A stretch of 64,000 nucleotides of DNA, from positions 31,934,554-31,998,553 of the forward strand of contig NC_092562.1 in NCBI RefSeq assembly GCF_037975245.1, given 5' to 3'. This stretch comes from Apostichopus japonicus (Eukaryota; Echinodermata; Holothuroidea; Aspidochirotida; Stichopodidae). How positions within the stretch are numbered: position 1 is the first letter of the stretch; every line of letters begins with the position of its first letter. Under the pieces are notes generated by a model. It saw only the letters and a list, made by a program, of their open reading frames with translations, had not been told where the DNA came from and did not search any database. The translations under genes were made by a program, and so were the position numbers. Shown piece by piece: positions 46,202 to 57,200 of the stretch.

Positions 46202-46858
46202 CAACGAGGTAAATGAATCTGGAGAAACTATCACACAGTAAATACGGGCGTACGCGCGTACCATGTATGGAGGGTCATGTGATGTGTTCCAGGGTGGTAC
46301 TAATATACTACTCTCCCTATTACGCATGATTATTTCACCCAACTAGTACGTAAATGTGTTTGCGTGCTTAGAGCAGCAGACGACACCCGTTACCTAGCAA
46401 TAACCGTGCCTGTAGCCTAACGTGATAGCTATATTCCCGTCGAGCAGCATTAGGCTCTGTTCCATGGAGAATTCCGTGGTTGCACTGAACTAAACATTTC
46501 CCATTTCTACATTAACTTATAGCGTGTATTAAAACGTTAGGCCATATGAGACAAAGCGTGCCCTAGAGCTGTATTAATAAGTACGATTATGTAGAAAGCC
46601 TGCCTTCATTCAAGAGAATAAGGTTGAGCGTTAGCATATTAGCACTATTTCGTAGGCCTGAAGTACCAGTACCTTCTTATGCCGTTAGTTCTCATGTCCG
46701 AACCGACCAATCTTTCACGAAGTCACTAACACTGTTCTCGAACTGCTACAGAGAAATATCAGTATAGTACCACCCTGGAACACATCACATGACCCTCCAT
46801 ACATGGTACGCGCGCACCCAATTGACATGAATCCTCCAGATTCATTTACCTCGTTGCG
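46202..46858. mobile_element. Foldback/MITE-like element with ~100-bp inverted arms
   Basis: The arms 46202-46310 and 46760-46858 are inverted copies. The outer CAACGAGGTAAATGAATCTG matches, and an inner ~49 nt (starting GCGCGTACCATGTATGGAGG) matches perfectly, with a diverged stretch between. The central ~450 bp has no ORF of note. The target duplication is unclear. Confidence 0.75.
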
Positions 46859-48399
46859 TCACCACGTTACTTTGGTTGGTTCAACAGAGTGTCGTAAAAT
46901 ATTGATAAACATATTCCTAGAGAACTTACTAATCAGCACGAGCAACATTCTCTGTCGCGAAGAAGACTCTATTTTGAATGTTAGTATAATAATGAAATGT
47001 ATCAAAGAATCTTTTGTATGCTGATGTCTTCGAATATTTGAATGTGCATGCCAAAATTAAATTAATTTATTTATCGTCCTCGCTTTGCGTGGTTACCGGT
47101 TTCGCTACGTGCAGCGATATGATCGCCCCTTTCGACCGGAAAATTGTCATGTTTTTCTCCTTGCAGCCTATTGAAAGTCAATTTGATCAATTTATCCACA
47201 TCATACCCGTAGTCGGGTCGGAAGTCACAACTTACATAGCCTATGATGTATTGTAAATATGCCTGGCGTCACGTTAGCCCTATGCTCAGTACTGGCCTAG
47301 GCTAAGCCTGTACTGTAGCCTAGCTACGTTATATGAATGAGGCAGTATTGTAAAGTGAAACCCAAGTTAAACACATCATAGGCTTTCATAGCGGCTTCAA
47401 ACTTCACAGTTATCGAGACTCCATTTGTACACATAATAACCTTTTAAAGCCCTACCTGTGTATGATATCATAAATTAGATTCTTATCTGTGGGTGAAAAC
47501 TTTCATTTAAATCAAGCACTGCAAGACCCAGTATCAATGGTTCCAGTGCCATTCCGGATGATTCCGCCATATACATACCGCCATACTGTACGTTTCTGCC
47601 ATGGCAGAAAGGATCTAAACCTGTGGCGGAAAGGTACATTACACAGGAATGTACCGATGAAACTTTCTTTGATTCGCATGGAAGGATAGACTATCTTGAA
47701 ATGTGACGGTTCTCTGGATAGACTGAATTGTAGTTAAGACAAGCTTGGGGAATAGATACACAGTCTTTAATGTACATGTTGATTGAATAGTTTTAATTGT
47801 AAGTGTGTAATCTTGAGTCCATAGACTGTCTTCAGATATATAATAGTTGGTTGAATGAATCAAATTAAGTTAGTTTGACTGTTTATTGAATTGGGGTGAT
47901 ATAATTGGACTAAAGACTAACGCTACAATATTAAAATTAATAAAAGAAACACATATTTTCATTCTTAGAATAAAGTGTTATTAAGTCATAGTGTCTTTGT
48001 ATCGTACTGTAGAGTAACTTCATAAATTCAGATAGTCCTAGGCCTATTGTACCTTTCTGGAATTTGGCCAAGTAACTTGGACACTGCATCCAAAAAGTAA
48101 CTTGAAAGTAGCCTAGATACAGTACCGCTTTTAAGTAAATTGGAAGAGATTAGCGCGATTCAGCGCAAAACGCAGCTTAACTGTACTTAACCGCGCTCCA
48201 AATAAAGGAACGCGATTTCCCCGCGTTCCAAACAAAGGAACGCGAATTCCCCTCGCTCGCTATTCACCACCGACACAATGGGAGTGAACCGATCGATACA
48301 ACGCTATTCATAGCGTGGAGGTAGTGTAAACCTATCGCTTGTAACCAACACCCGTTATAAACATCACAATTTTAAACGAAGTTTACCAACTTTGACGGA

Positions 48400-48850
48400 A
48401 AGAAAGTTTTAATCGAGAATAGTTTCGTGTTGAAGGGCAAAACCTTTTAATACGTGTTTATTTTATTCCCCGATATGTTCTGGTAACCAGAAGTAATAAA
48501 AAGCAAGAAGGAAACTTCGTGTCTTATCCTTTCGCCGTATTAACGGACCATTTTTGTAGTAACATTAGGCCTCGCGTTTTGTGTTGAGTTTAGGCACATT
48601 AGGCCAGTGTACGAGTACGAAGTTCACGACTTCGACTGAAAGTTTTAAACGAGAATACAGTAGTTTCGTGTTGAAGGGCAAAACCTTTTTTATACGTTTT
48701 TATTTTATTCCCCAATATGTTATGGTTACCAGAAGTAATAAAAAGCAAGAAGGAAACTTCGTGCCTTATCCTTTCGGGGTAACATATCATTTTAAGTAGT
48801 AACATTAGGCCCCGCGTTTTGTGTGAACTTTAGGCACATTAGGCCAGGAA
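48400..48850. repeat. Tandem duplication, ~240-bp period
   Basis: AGTTTCGTGTTGAAGGGCAA followed by TTTTATTCCCC, GGTAACCAGAAGTAATAAAA and TTTAGGCACATTAGGCCAG occurs twice (near 48421 and 48662), with a partial third TTTAGGCACATTAGGCCAGG at 48830. It lies inside the 4.3-kb element as part of its left subterminal region. Confidence 0.85.
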
Positions 48851-49453
48851 ACGTTGCACTGATTTTATTTTATTTTTTATAGAGTTCTGTTCATAGGCTT
48901 ACGAATGCGAAGGTTGTCACTAACTGAAAGGAGTTGTAAAGAGAATAATTGTAGTTATATCCTGGAAACCAAAATGAAAAAGAATTCTAAGCACAAATGC
49001 TTGTTTAAAAAAAAGCAAATTATTATAAAATAAGAATAATCATGCAACATTGTTAAAGCTTAGAAATGCAAACTAAAAAGAAACAAACAGTCTGTATTTT
49101 CTGTAAATCTTTTAAAAATTCTAAAAGAAAAGTTAGGCACACATTAGGCTAGGAAGCTTTGCACTCACAAAGCAAATAAATTAATACTATAAAAGAAAAC
49201 AGTACAACAGTGTCACGCTTAGAGAAGCAAACTAAAAGCAACACACTGTCTATTAGACTAGGAAACATTGCACTTACAAAGGCAACAACATTGAAAAATA
49301 CAATAAGTAAAATATTAAAATTACCATGCAAGGGATCAAAATTAACATGTAGTTCTTTTTGACTACAGTCTTCAAAGGTTTCACATCAAGAATAATTTAA
49401 ATATATGATGACAAAAAAAAAGGAAAATGGAATATACCAAAAAATACTGTACT

Positions 49454-49749
49454 TCAAGATTTGACTGCCATTGCTAAGTATCTCTTAGCATTTCTGTTGG
49501 CTGTGTCCATCTTTTTAACGCACTGTCCCCAAACTCTTTTCTGAATGTGAAGTGGTACATGAAACTGCTCCATAATACATTTCCTAATTGCAAATACCCT
49601 ATCCTTATTAAGTGCATTTTTCTTAATCCCATTAACATTACAATTTAAAAGCTCATATGGTGTAAATATTTTACGCATTAAATATCTGGCAAGACCACAT
49701 GGATCTCCCTGTTCAGAAAGAGACGACAGCACAACTTCAGGTCTTATTT
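49454..49749 (-). CDS. BEN-like domain exon inside the transposon
   Basis: From an acceptor (cataacag at 49750-49751) it reads EIRPEVVLSSLSEQGDPCGL, then ARYLMRKIFTPYELLNCNVN, then GIKKNALNKDRVFAIRKCIM, then EQFHVPLHIQKRVWGQCVKK and MDTANRNAKRYLAMAVKS, ending in a stop. The pattern LA..L....FT..EL....V.G....L...R..AI......F.......W..CV..M...R matches the BEN DNA-binding domain fold family as I know it. This would be the C-terminal exon; upstream exons (>49.75 kb, minus) were not recognised. A plain host-gene fragment captured by the element is the alternative. Confidence 0.55.
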
Positions 49750-50481
49750 CTGTTATGACGGAGGATAAGTTTACTTTAAATAGTTGGCAACATTTTGAAG
49801 AAATAATAAAGTGTTACTAAGCGTTTTTTGTGTGAATTTTTTATATAAATTACCATTGGTTCCATCAGAATGAAAAGAAAAAAGAACTTCCACCCAACAA
49901 ATTTGAAGCAGGGCCGGTTAAATTCAAAACATGTTTCTCGTCCGCGCAATTGATGGGCCTCCTTTTTTCCTGATTCCCGAGTTTCTTTTCGGATTACAAG
50001 AAATCTAAACTATCCTTAAAAATTATTTTGTAAAGGTTGGAACATATTCCAAACTAGTAGCAGCGCATGAAAAGAAGAAAAATGGCCGCCCGTTTTTTCA
50101 GATCTCAGTACGAGAAACATGTATTTTATTTGGATACTATAGAACAGCTTTTGTTCCCTAGCTGTATGTCGATTTTTTATAAAACCTTCATGAAAATTAA
50201 CAGACTTGTTTGAAAATGGATTTTGAAGCTCAGTCGACAATTTAAGAAATGCTTACCGTTAAATACTGGCGTCAAGCAATACATTTCGAATTTATTCCAA
50301 TAAAGATCCGCAAAGGATAAAAATGATGATTAGAGCTTACTAAAGAGAAATAGAAACTGCATGTACATGGTCATTTTAAGTATCCAAGTACTAAAGAGAT
50401 CGAGTTCACCGAAACATCCCTATCGCCTGAGGAAAACCGTCTTTTATAAATTATAGTAGGCCTACCATACAGTACTTTACA

Positions 50482-50852
50482 CAGTGGCGTAGGAAGGTAC
50501 TTTTGAGTGGGGGGGCTGAAGACTGATGGCCGGCCTGGGGGAGGGGTCTAAGGGGAGGGGGGTCCCCTCCCCTTTGGAATTTTTTTGCATTTTCCAGGTG
50601 GCCTCAGATGCAATTTGGTGCAATATAGCACACTTCAACCCACCCACTCCATTTTGTATATAATTTTGCATTTTCACCTGGCCTTAGATGCAATTTGGTG
50701 CTCCAAATGAGATTTTTTTCTCATTTGGAAATGAAAAAGGGGTTTTCTGACTTGCAAAGCGGGGGGGGGGCGGAATGATACTTCCGCCCCTCCATATTTT
50801 TCACTGGGGGGCTGGCGCCCCCCAGCCCCCCCCCCCGGTTCCTACGCCCTTG
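50482..50852. mobile_element. hAT-type MITE, 371 bp, nested in the 4.3-kb element
   Basis: The perfect 8-bp duplication ACTTTACA flanks it (50474-50481 and 50853-50860). TIRs are CAGTGGCGTAGGAA (left) and CAAGGGCGTAGGAA (right, complemented). The interior is poly-G/poly-C rich with two CATTTTxCAxxTGGCCTxAGATGCAATTTGGTG repeats; no ORF. It is the same terminal family as the MITE at 44531. Confidence 0.88.
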
Positions 50853-50984
50853 ACTTTACATTTGAAACAAAAGTTACTTCTACAACACACAGAATTTGTG
50901 TGTGTCGCAATAGTTTAAGTTTTAACCGCGCAGTACACTACCATTCATAATTTGCATATTACACCAAAAGTTATAACTTGGCGT

Positions 50985-51530
50985 CCAGATGGCGGGAAAA
51001 TGTACAATCATGTACAATTTGTTGTGTCGTTGCCATGGTGCAATGAACTTGGGCAAGTTGCCAAGTTCGAATGTCGATGACCTACTTATGTTCTGTGACC
51101 AATGTCAATGGGAATTTTGTGTGTAAAAACTCGGGTTTTCCACGTGCAATATATATAGAAGTTTTACGTAAGCGGAACGAATTCGGGGCGGCTCGTTGAT
51201 TGTGAGGAAGCACTTATCTAATCATCAATTTTTGTGAAAAATATCGTACGTTTTTTAGAAAATGTACAATCATGTACAATTTGTTGTGTTGTTCCCATGG
51301 TGCAATGAACTTGGGCAAGTTGCCAAGTTCGAATGTCGATGACCTACTTATGTTCCGTGACCAATGTCAATGGGAATTCTGTGTGTAAAAACTCGGGTTT
51401 TCCACGTGCAATATATATAGAAGTTATACGTAAGCGGAGCGAATTCGGGGCGGCTCGTTGATTGTGAGGAAGCACTTATCTAATCATCAATTTTTGTGAA
51501 AAGTATCGTACTTTTTTCAGAAAATATTTT
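50985..51530. repeat. Tandem duplication, ~262-bp period
   Basis: AATGTACAATCATGTACAAT followed by TTGGGCAAGTTGCCAAGTTC, CTCGGGTTTTCCACGTGCAA and CGGGGCGGCTCGTTGATTGT is present twice with few differences. It lies in the right half of the 4.3-kb element. Confidence 0.9.
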
Positions 51531-52402
51531 TGACTAGTAATTGGAAACTCAATGTATCAAGAAGTACTGGGGGTAGACCTTATCATTGCATTTTGAGGGA
51601 AGTCAGATCTTCAAGTGCAAAATATTGTTTTTTCATTTAAGGTTATCGTGGTTTTCTTGCGAGGTGTATACGGCGTAACTTTTGATGTAGGCTTAGAGGT
51701 AGGATCGGCCGATGCATACTAAATGAGAACGTGTCGTTTGAAGTGTTGTTTTGAACAGTGCCCGTGAAGCTGTATACTTTGAGAATTCCAAGGGCAGTGA
51801 CAACGTGCAATGTCTCAGTGCGGTATACAACTGAGTACCAACTCAGTTCCGTAATGTAACATGTGCGCGAATAGCCCGTATTACTTGCAAGAACATTATA
51901 CTGTACTGTTCTAGCCCCGAGAAATGATCAATTCGGCTTTCACTTAATCTGCAATTTTTATTGTTCGCAGCAATCGCGGGAATTCTGTTTGCTAACGTTT
52001 CACTCATCAAACCAACTGTTTTGCTCCCACTTGAACATTTGTATTGTACGTTGAATTTAAACAGTATAAGATACGTGCTTATACACTATCCCTTCCCTTG
52101 GCCGAGTATAAACCCTCGGTCTTCTCTCTACCGGCGACGATCGATATTCTTTTGTTACCGGATTGGAAGGAATTAAGTAGGATTACAGCCATTGACCGTC
52201 TGACGGTAACAATGAACTTCACACTTTTAGCTGGCATGAATAGAATTTGGGAAGCCTTCCGACGGAATCTGCGCTCTGATAAACAGTTCCCCGCAATTAA
52301 CTGCATTTCAATGCGGGTTTTAACAAAAGATAGAGCGCGGTTTAAACGCACAGAGCGCGATTAAGAGCGCGGTTTTCTCATTTACTTAAAAGCGGTACTG
52401 TA

Positions 52403-53932
52403 CTTAAGTGGACTCCGATATAGGATACTTTGCATATTCACTGAATATGCATACTGCAATGCTCAATACTTTGATTGGGTTAGTTGGTGTTTTGTACCTA
52501 GCAGCCACACAAGGAGTAAAGGTCCCCTGTTATTAAAGCTGCACTGTTTTTATTCAATTCAAAACCGTTTTTTTTTTATTTTAAAATCAGTTCTATGTTT
52601 GTACTGTACATGCTGTATATGCAAACTAATTGTCTATGTGACAAACTTTTCTCCCATCCCCAAGGCTCAGATAATTGGGAATGACAATAAGTAAACTTAG
52701 TAGATTGTCTTTGAAACCTGTGCTGATATATTTTAGAGGAAGTTCCAAATACTGAGACTGAAAGGCTTCTTTGTTTTCCCTTGTTTAAAGAAATTTACAA
52801 TGAACCTGACACTTTGGCAAGTGGCTCTTCAAGTCATCATGCCCCAGTGGATAGCCTGCATACTGTAACCCCAACACCAGCATACACTTCATAGTAATAC
52901 CTACAAACAGGTGAAATTCTGCAATATTAACTCTGAAATTGAGCAACTTCATATTGTGATTCGGTAGAACAATCTTAATGGGGAGTTAACTGTGTGAAAC
53001 AGTTCACTAGATGCATATATGCAAAATTTCATTAGTATTTTCAATTAGGCTGTGCAGTAATTCCAGGGGCTTGTGGTTTCACATGTGTAGGTTAAGAATC
53101 ACAACATTATTCATTTAAATTTCCATTCTCAATGTAGAATTATTGCTCAATCCAATTCTGCCATTTCTTGCAAAAAGTTGAAAAACAGACCAGATTTGCC
53201 ATAAGTTTTCATGAAACAAGTTATGAAAGCACTGTGAAAACTGATTGAATTAATGAAATTATGATTATTCCTTTTCTGAAGCCAAGTTCTTGAGATTTCG
53301 TTATGGCCGCTAACCATGTTTGACGAAAATGTGACAATATAACCAACATTATCAATTGTGCACATTAACCAATGCAATAGGCTGATCAGTTGTTAAGTAT
53401 GTTTAATACACAATGTAAAGTAACTGAATAGAGACTGAATCACACAGACTTTTGTCTACATATGAGAATGGACTTGTCTATGTCAAAATATCTGCAGACA
53501 GCTTATCAAATCATTGGAAAATACGACTACTTGAGAACAAATATCCATAATAGGACGGCAGTTAGTGATGTATTTTTTGGAGCCTTCTAACTTCTGTAAC
53601 CTTCTGTTATCAATAGCTCATCTGACATTGTTCATTAAATACTTCTTTACAAATACAGAAACTTATGCAAATCTCAGTGTTACACCGTGGTAGTCAGCGT
53701 TTTGTCAGCCACTCTTATGCACTTGACTGGTATCTTTTGTGATTCAGTTTTTTGCATTTTTTATTAAAGAAGAGATCTGTTTAAAACACCTGTTTCCACG
53801 GTTTTAGTTACTGTACGTGACCAGATAACCATGCAGCCTCACCTCAGCTGTGGGGCAACAACACGACCCATTTCCTTACTCAATAGATCAAAGTATGATT
53901 GAACTTTACTAGATACACTCTGTACTCCTCAG
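52403..53932. other. Region upstream of PUM3
   Basis: No exon was recognised. The first coding exon may start at an acceptor (cctcag, 53932), in which case a 5' UTR exon and the promoter lie somewhere in this stretch. I could not place them. Confidence 0.35.
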
Positions 53933-53951
53933 AGATCCTGAAGATATCATC

Positions 53952-54234
53952 ATGCAAGGAGCTGCAGCAAAAGGATCATCCCAAGGAATCTTGCGGAAAT
54001 CAACGGGCAAACGTGAAGGAAGGAAATCCCTGACTGGACGTAAATCAGCTAAACTGAAGGCAAGAAAATCAACAAAGACCCCAAGCAAGCAGATTGATAA
54101 AATCATGAAAGAAAAGAGAGGAACTTTAACTCCAGATGATACAGAGCCAACAGATAAGGGTCAAGTAATCACAAAAGGAAAATCTTTCCAAAAGAGAGGA
54201 ATTAAAAGAAAATTTGAAGGTGCCAAGGATAAAG
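53952..54234 (+). CDS. PUM3: PUM3 exon with start codon: basic N-terminal tail
   Basis: It starts MQGAAAKGSSQGILRKSTGK and continues very basic (RKSLTGRKSAKLKARKSTK, KRGIKRKFEGAKDK). Upstream codons stay open for at least ten codons, but the family starts with such a tail, and an acceptor-like cctcag at 53932 would put this Met six codons into the exon. Donor AAAG|gtagca, phase 1. Confidence 0.85.
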
Positions 54235-57200
54235 GTAGCACTATCTCACAGAATCAATATTTAATAATGTTATGTGCTGTAGAACTATTGTATTGAACTG
54301 TAATTGCCCTGTAGGACTACACTAGATACTGTACATAGTACTGTAATGTCCTGTAGGACTACACTATACTGTACATAGTACTGTAATGTCCTGTAGGACT
54401 ACACTATACTGTACATAGAACTGTAATGTCCTGTAGGACTACACTATACTATACATAGTACTGTAATGTCCTGTAGGACTACACTATACTGTACATAGTA
54501 CTGTAATGTCCTGTAGGACTACACTATACTGTACATAGTACTGTAATGTCCTGTAGGACTACACTATACTGTACATAGTACTGTAATGTCCTGTAGGACT
54601 ACACTATACTGTACATAGAACTGTAATGTCCTGTAGGACTACACTATACTGTACATTGTACTGTAATGTCCTGTAGGACTACACTATACTGTACATACAG
54701 TAGTACTGTAATGTCCTGTAGGACTACACTATACTGTACATAGTACTGTAATGTCCTGTAGGACTACACTATACTGTACATACAGTAGTACTGTAATGTC
54801 CTGTAGGACTACACTATACTGTACATAGTACTGTAATGTCCTGTAGCCTGTATTACTATACATAGTACTGTAATGTCCTGTAGGACTACTGTATACTGTA
54901 CATACTGTAATGTCCTGTAGCCTGTATTACTATACATAGTACTGTAATGTCCTGTAGCCTGTATTACTATACATAGTACTGTAATGTCCTGTAGCCTGTA
55001 TTACTATACATAGTACTGTAATGTCCTGTAGCCTGTATTACTATACATAGTACTGTAATGTCCTGTAGCCTGTATTACTATACATAGTACTGTAATGTAA
55101 TGTCCTGTAGGACTATTGTATACATACTGTAGAACTGCAATGTCATGTAAAACTACTATATTCATAGCACTGTACAGTAATGTCCTGTAGGACTACTTTA
55201 TACATGAATGATGGTACTGTAATAAAATGTGCTGCAGGCCTATGGTATACATAGTACTTTAATGTCCTGTACTGTAGGACTACTGTATACCAGAGGATGT
55301 ATAAAAGCCATATCACACCTGCTGACAACTATAGTTGCAGCTATTCGATGGTTGCTCGCACCATCTTGGTGCACCCAAAACAGTGACTCGGGCAAAGGGC
55401 CCCTACATCATACTGTAACATGGTTTCGACGAAAACCTGATTATATCCTCAAAATATCTTTCATTTTCAATATTTCATACATAGAAGCACTTGACGCACC
55501 AGATTAGCATGTTCGCAAATGTACAATGTTATGTTAGGCGTGAACTCCCTGAAGTAGAAACATACTGTAGGGCACAAAGCTCAGCCGTCTATATCCATGC
55601 AAATAAAGACGGCTAAACAGAAATGTTTCAGCCCCTGGGGGCTGGTACTCCAAATTGGAGGGGCACCAACACTTAATGGAGGGGCACCAATAATTAAAGG
55701 AGGTGCACAATACTCATGCTGTTACTTGTGAAGTATTTTGCTTCGTTTATTTAACTGCTGTCCATGTTTTGATTTCAACAGGAGATAAACGACCAGCATT
55801 AGAATCAATGAGCTACAAAGAGAGGAAAGGTATTAGAAGAAAAACCAAGAATAATTATGAGATCGCTTCTAATGCAAAGAAGATTTGGGAGCAGGTTAGA
55901 GAGTAAGTCATTAATATTCCCGATCATTCTAAGATATATTTCAAAGTAATACAAGAACTTTAAGGATTGTAAATGTTATCATTATATCACAAATAGTATC
56001 ATTCAACATTACAGGATATCACAGCATATCATACAGACACCTTACCAGACACTCCAGGATATCACATGACACTCCAGGATATCACATGACACTGCACGAT
56101 ATCACATGACACTGCACCATATCACATGACACTGCACGATATCACATGACACTCCAGGTTATCACATCACACTCCAGGATATCACATGACAATATAGGAT
56201 ATCACATGACACTGCACCATATCACATGACACTGCACGATATCACATGACCCTCCAGGATATCACATGACACTCCAGGATATCACATGACAATATAGGAT
56301 ATCACATGACACTCCAGGATATCACATGACACTGCACCATATCACATGACACTGCATGATATCACATGACACTGCACCATATTACATGACACTGCACCAT
56401 ATCACATGACACTGCACGATATCACATGACACTCCAGGATATCATATGACATATAGGATATCCCAGCTTTGTGTGATATTTGATTTGATAATCTGTGATT
56501 TTCAGATTTCTTGTTGTAGTTTCTGGATTGGATCACAATGATTTAAATCACTCGATTTTTTTAACAAAACACAAAGGGAGATTTAATCCAATTGTTGTTT
56601 CTTTCTGAATGAACAATAGAATCAATCACCTGTATTGACAGGACATACTGGGCAAGTCTTTTTCTAACATGTTTATTAAAAACTAAAGATAGGACCACCA
56701 GTTTTATGTGTGGAGTACAGTGTAATACGAAAGCACCGAGTGCACTGTTTTGTGTGGTGTACATTGTAATGTGTAAGCACAGAGTGTACTGTTTTGTGTG
56801 TGGTGTAGCGTGTGATATGAAAGCACAGATTGTACTGTCTTGTGTGTGGTGTAGAGTTTAATGCGCAAGCACAGTATACTGTTTTGTGTATGGTGTACAG
56901 TGTAATAAATAAGCACACAGTAAATTGTTTGTGTGTGGTGTAGAGGGTAATGCATAAGCACCGAGTTCACTGTTTTGTGTGGTGTAATGTGTAAGCACAG
57001 AGTGTAATGTTTTGTGTGTGGTGTACAGTGTAATGTGTAAGCACAGCGTGTACTGTTTTGTGTAAATTTATTAATGTTGCATCAAGTCCTTAAAACAACG
57101 GTGACTTTTACATTGTTGAAAAACATTCAGTTTTCATCAATCCAGTAATATTACTGCAGTGTGATACCTGCACTGTGGTTCTCGATATGTTAAGTAATAC

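Larger units (their letters stand above)
48120..52400. mobile_element. 4.3-kb DNA transposon-like element with TIRs and TA target site
   Basis: CAGTACCGCTTTTAAGTAA at 48120 is exactly inverted at the right end (to 52400). TA lies outside each end (48118-48119, 52401-52402). Just inside both ends lie GCGC-rich stretches with TAGCGCGATT / AGAGCGCGATTAAGAGCGCG words. The interior holds a BEN-like exon (49454-49749), two internal tandem duplications and a nested hAT MITE. No transposase core was recognised, so the superfamily is undetermined. TA duplication would suit Tc1/mariner-like elements, but the size and cargo are unusual. Confidence 0.65.
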
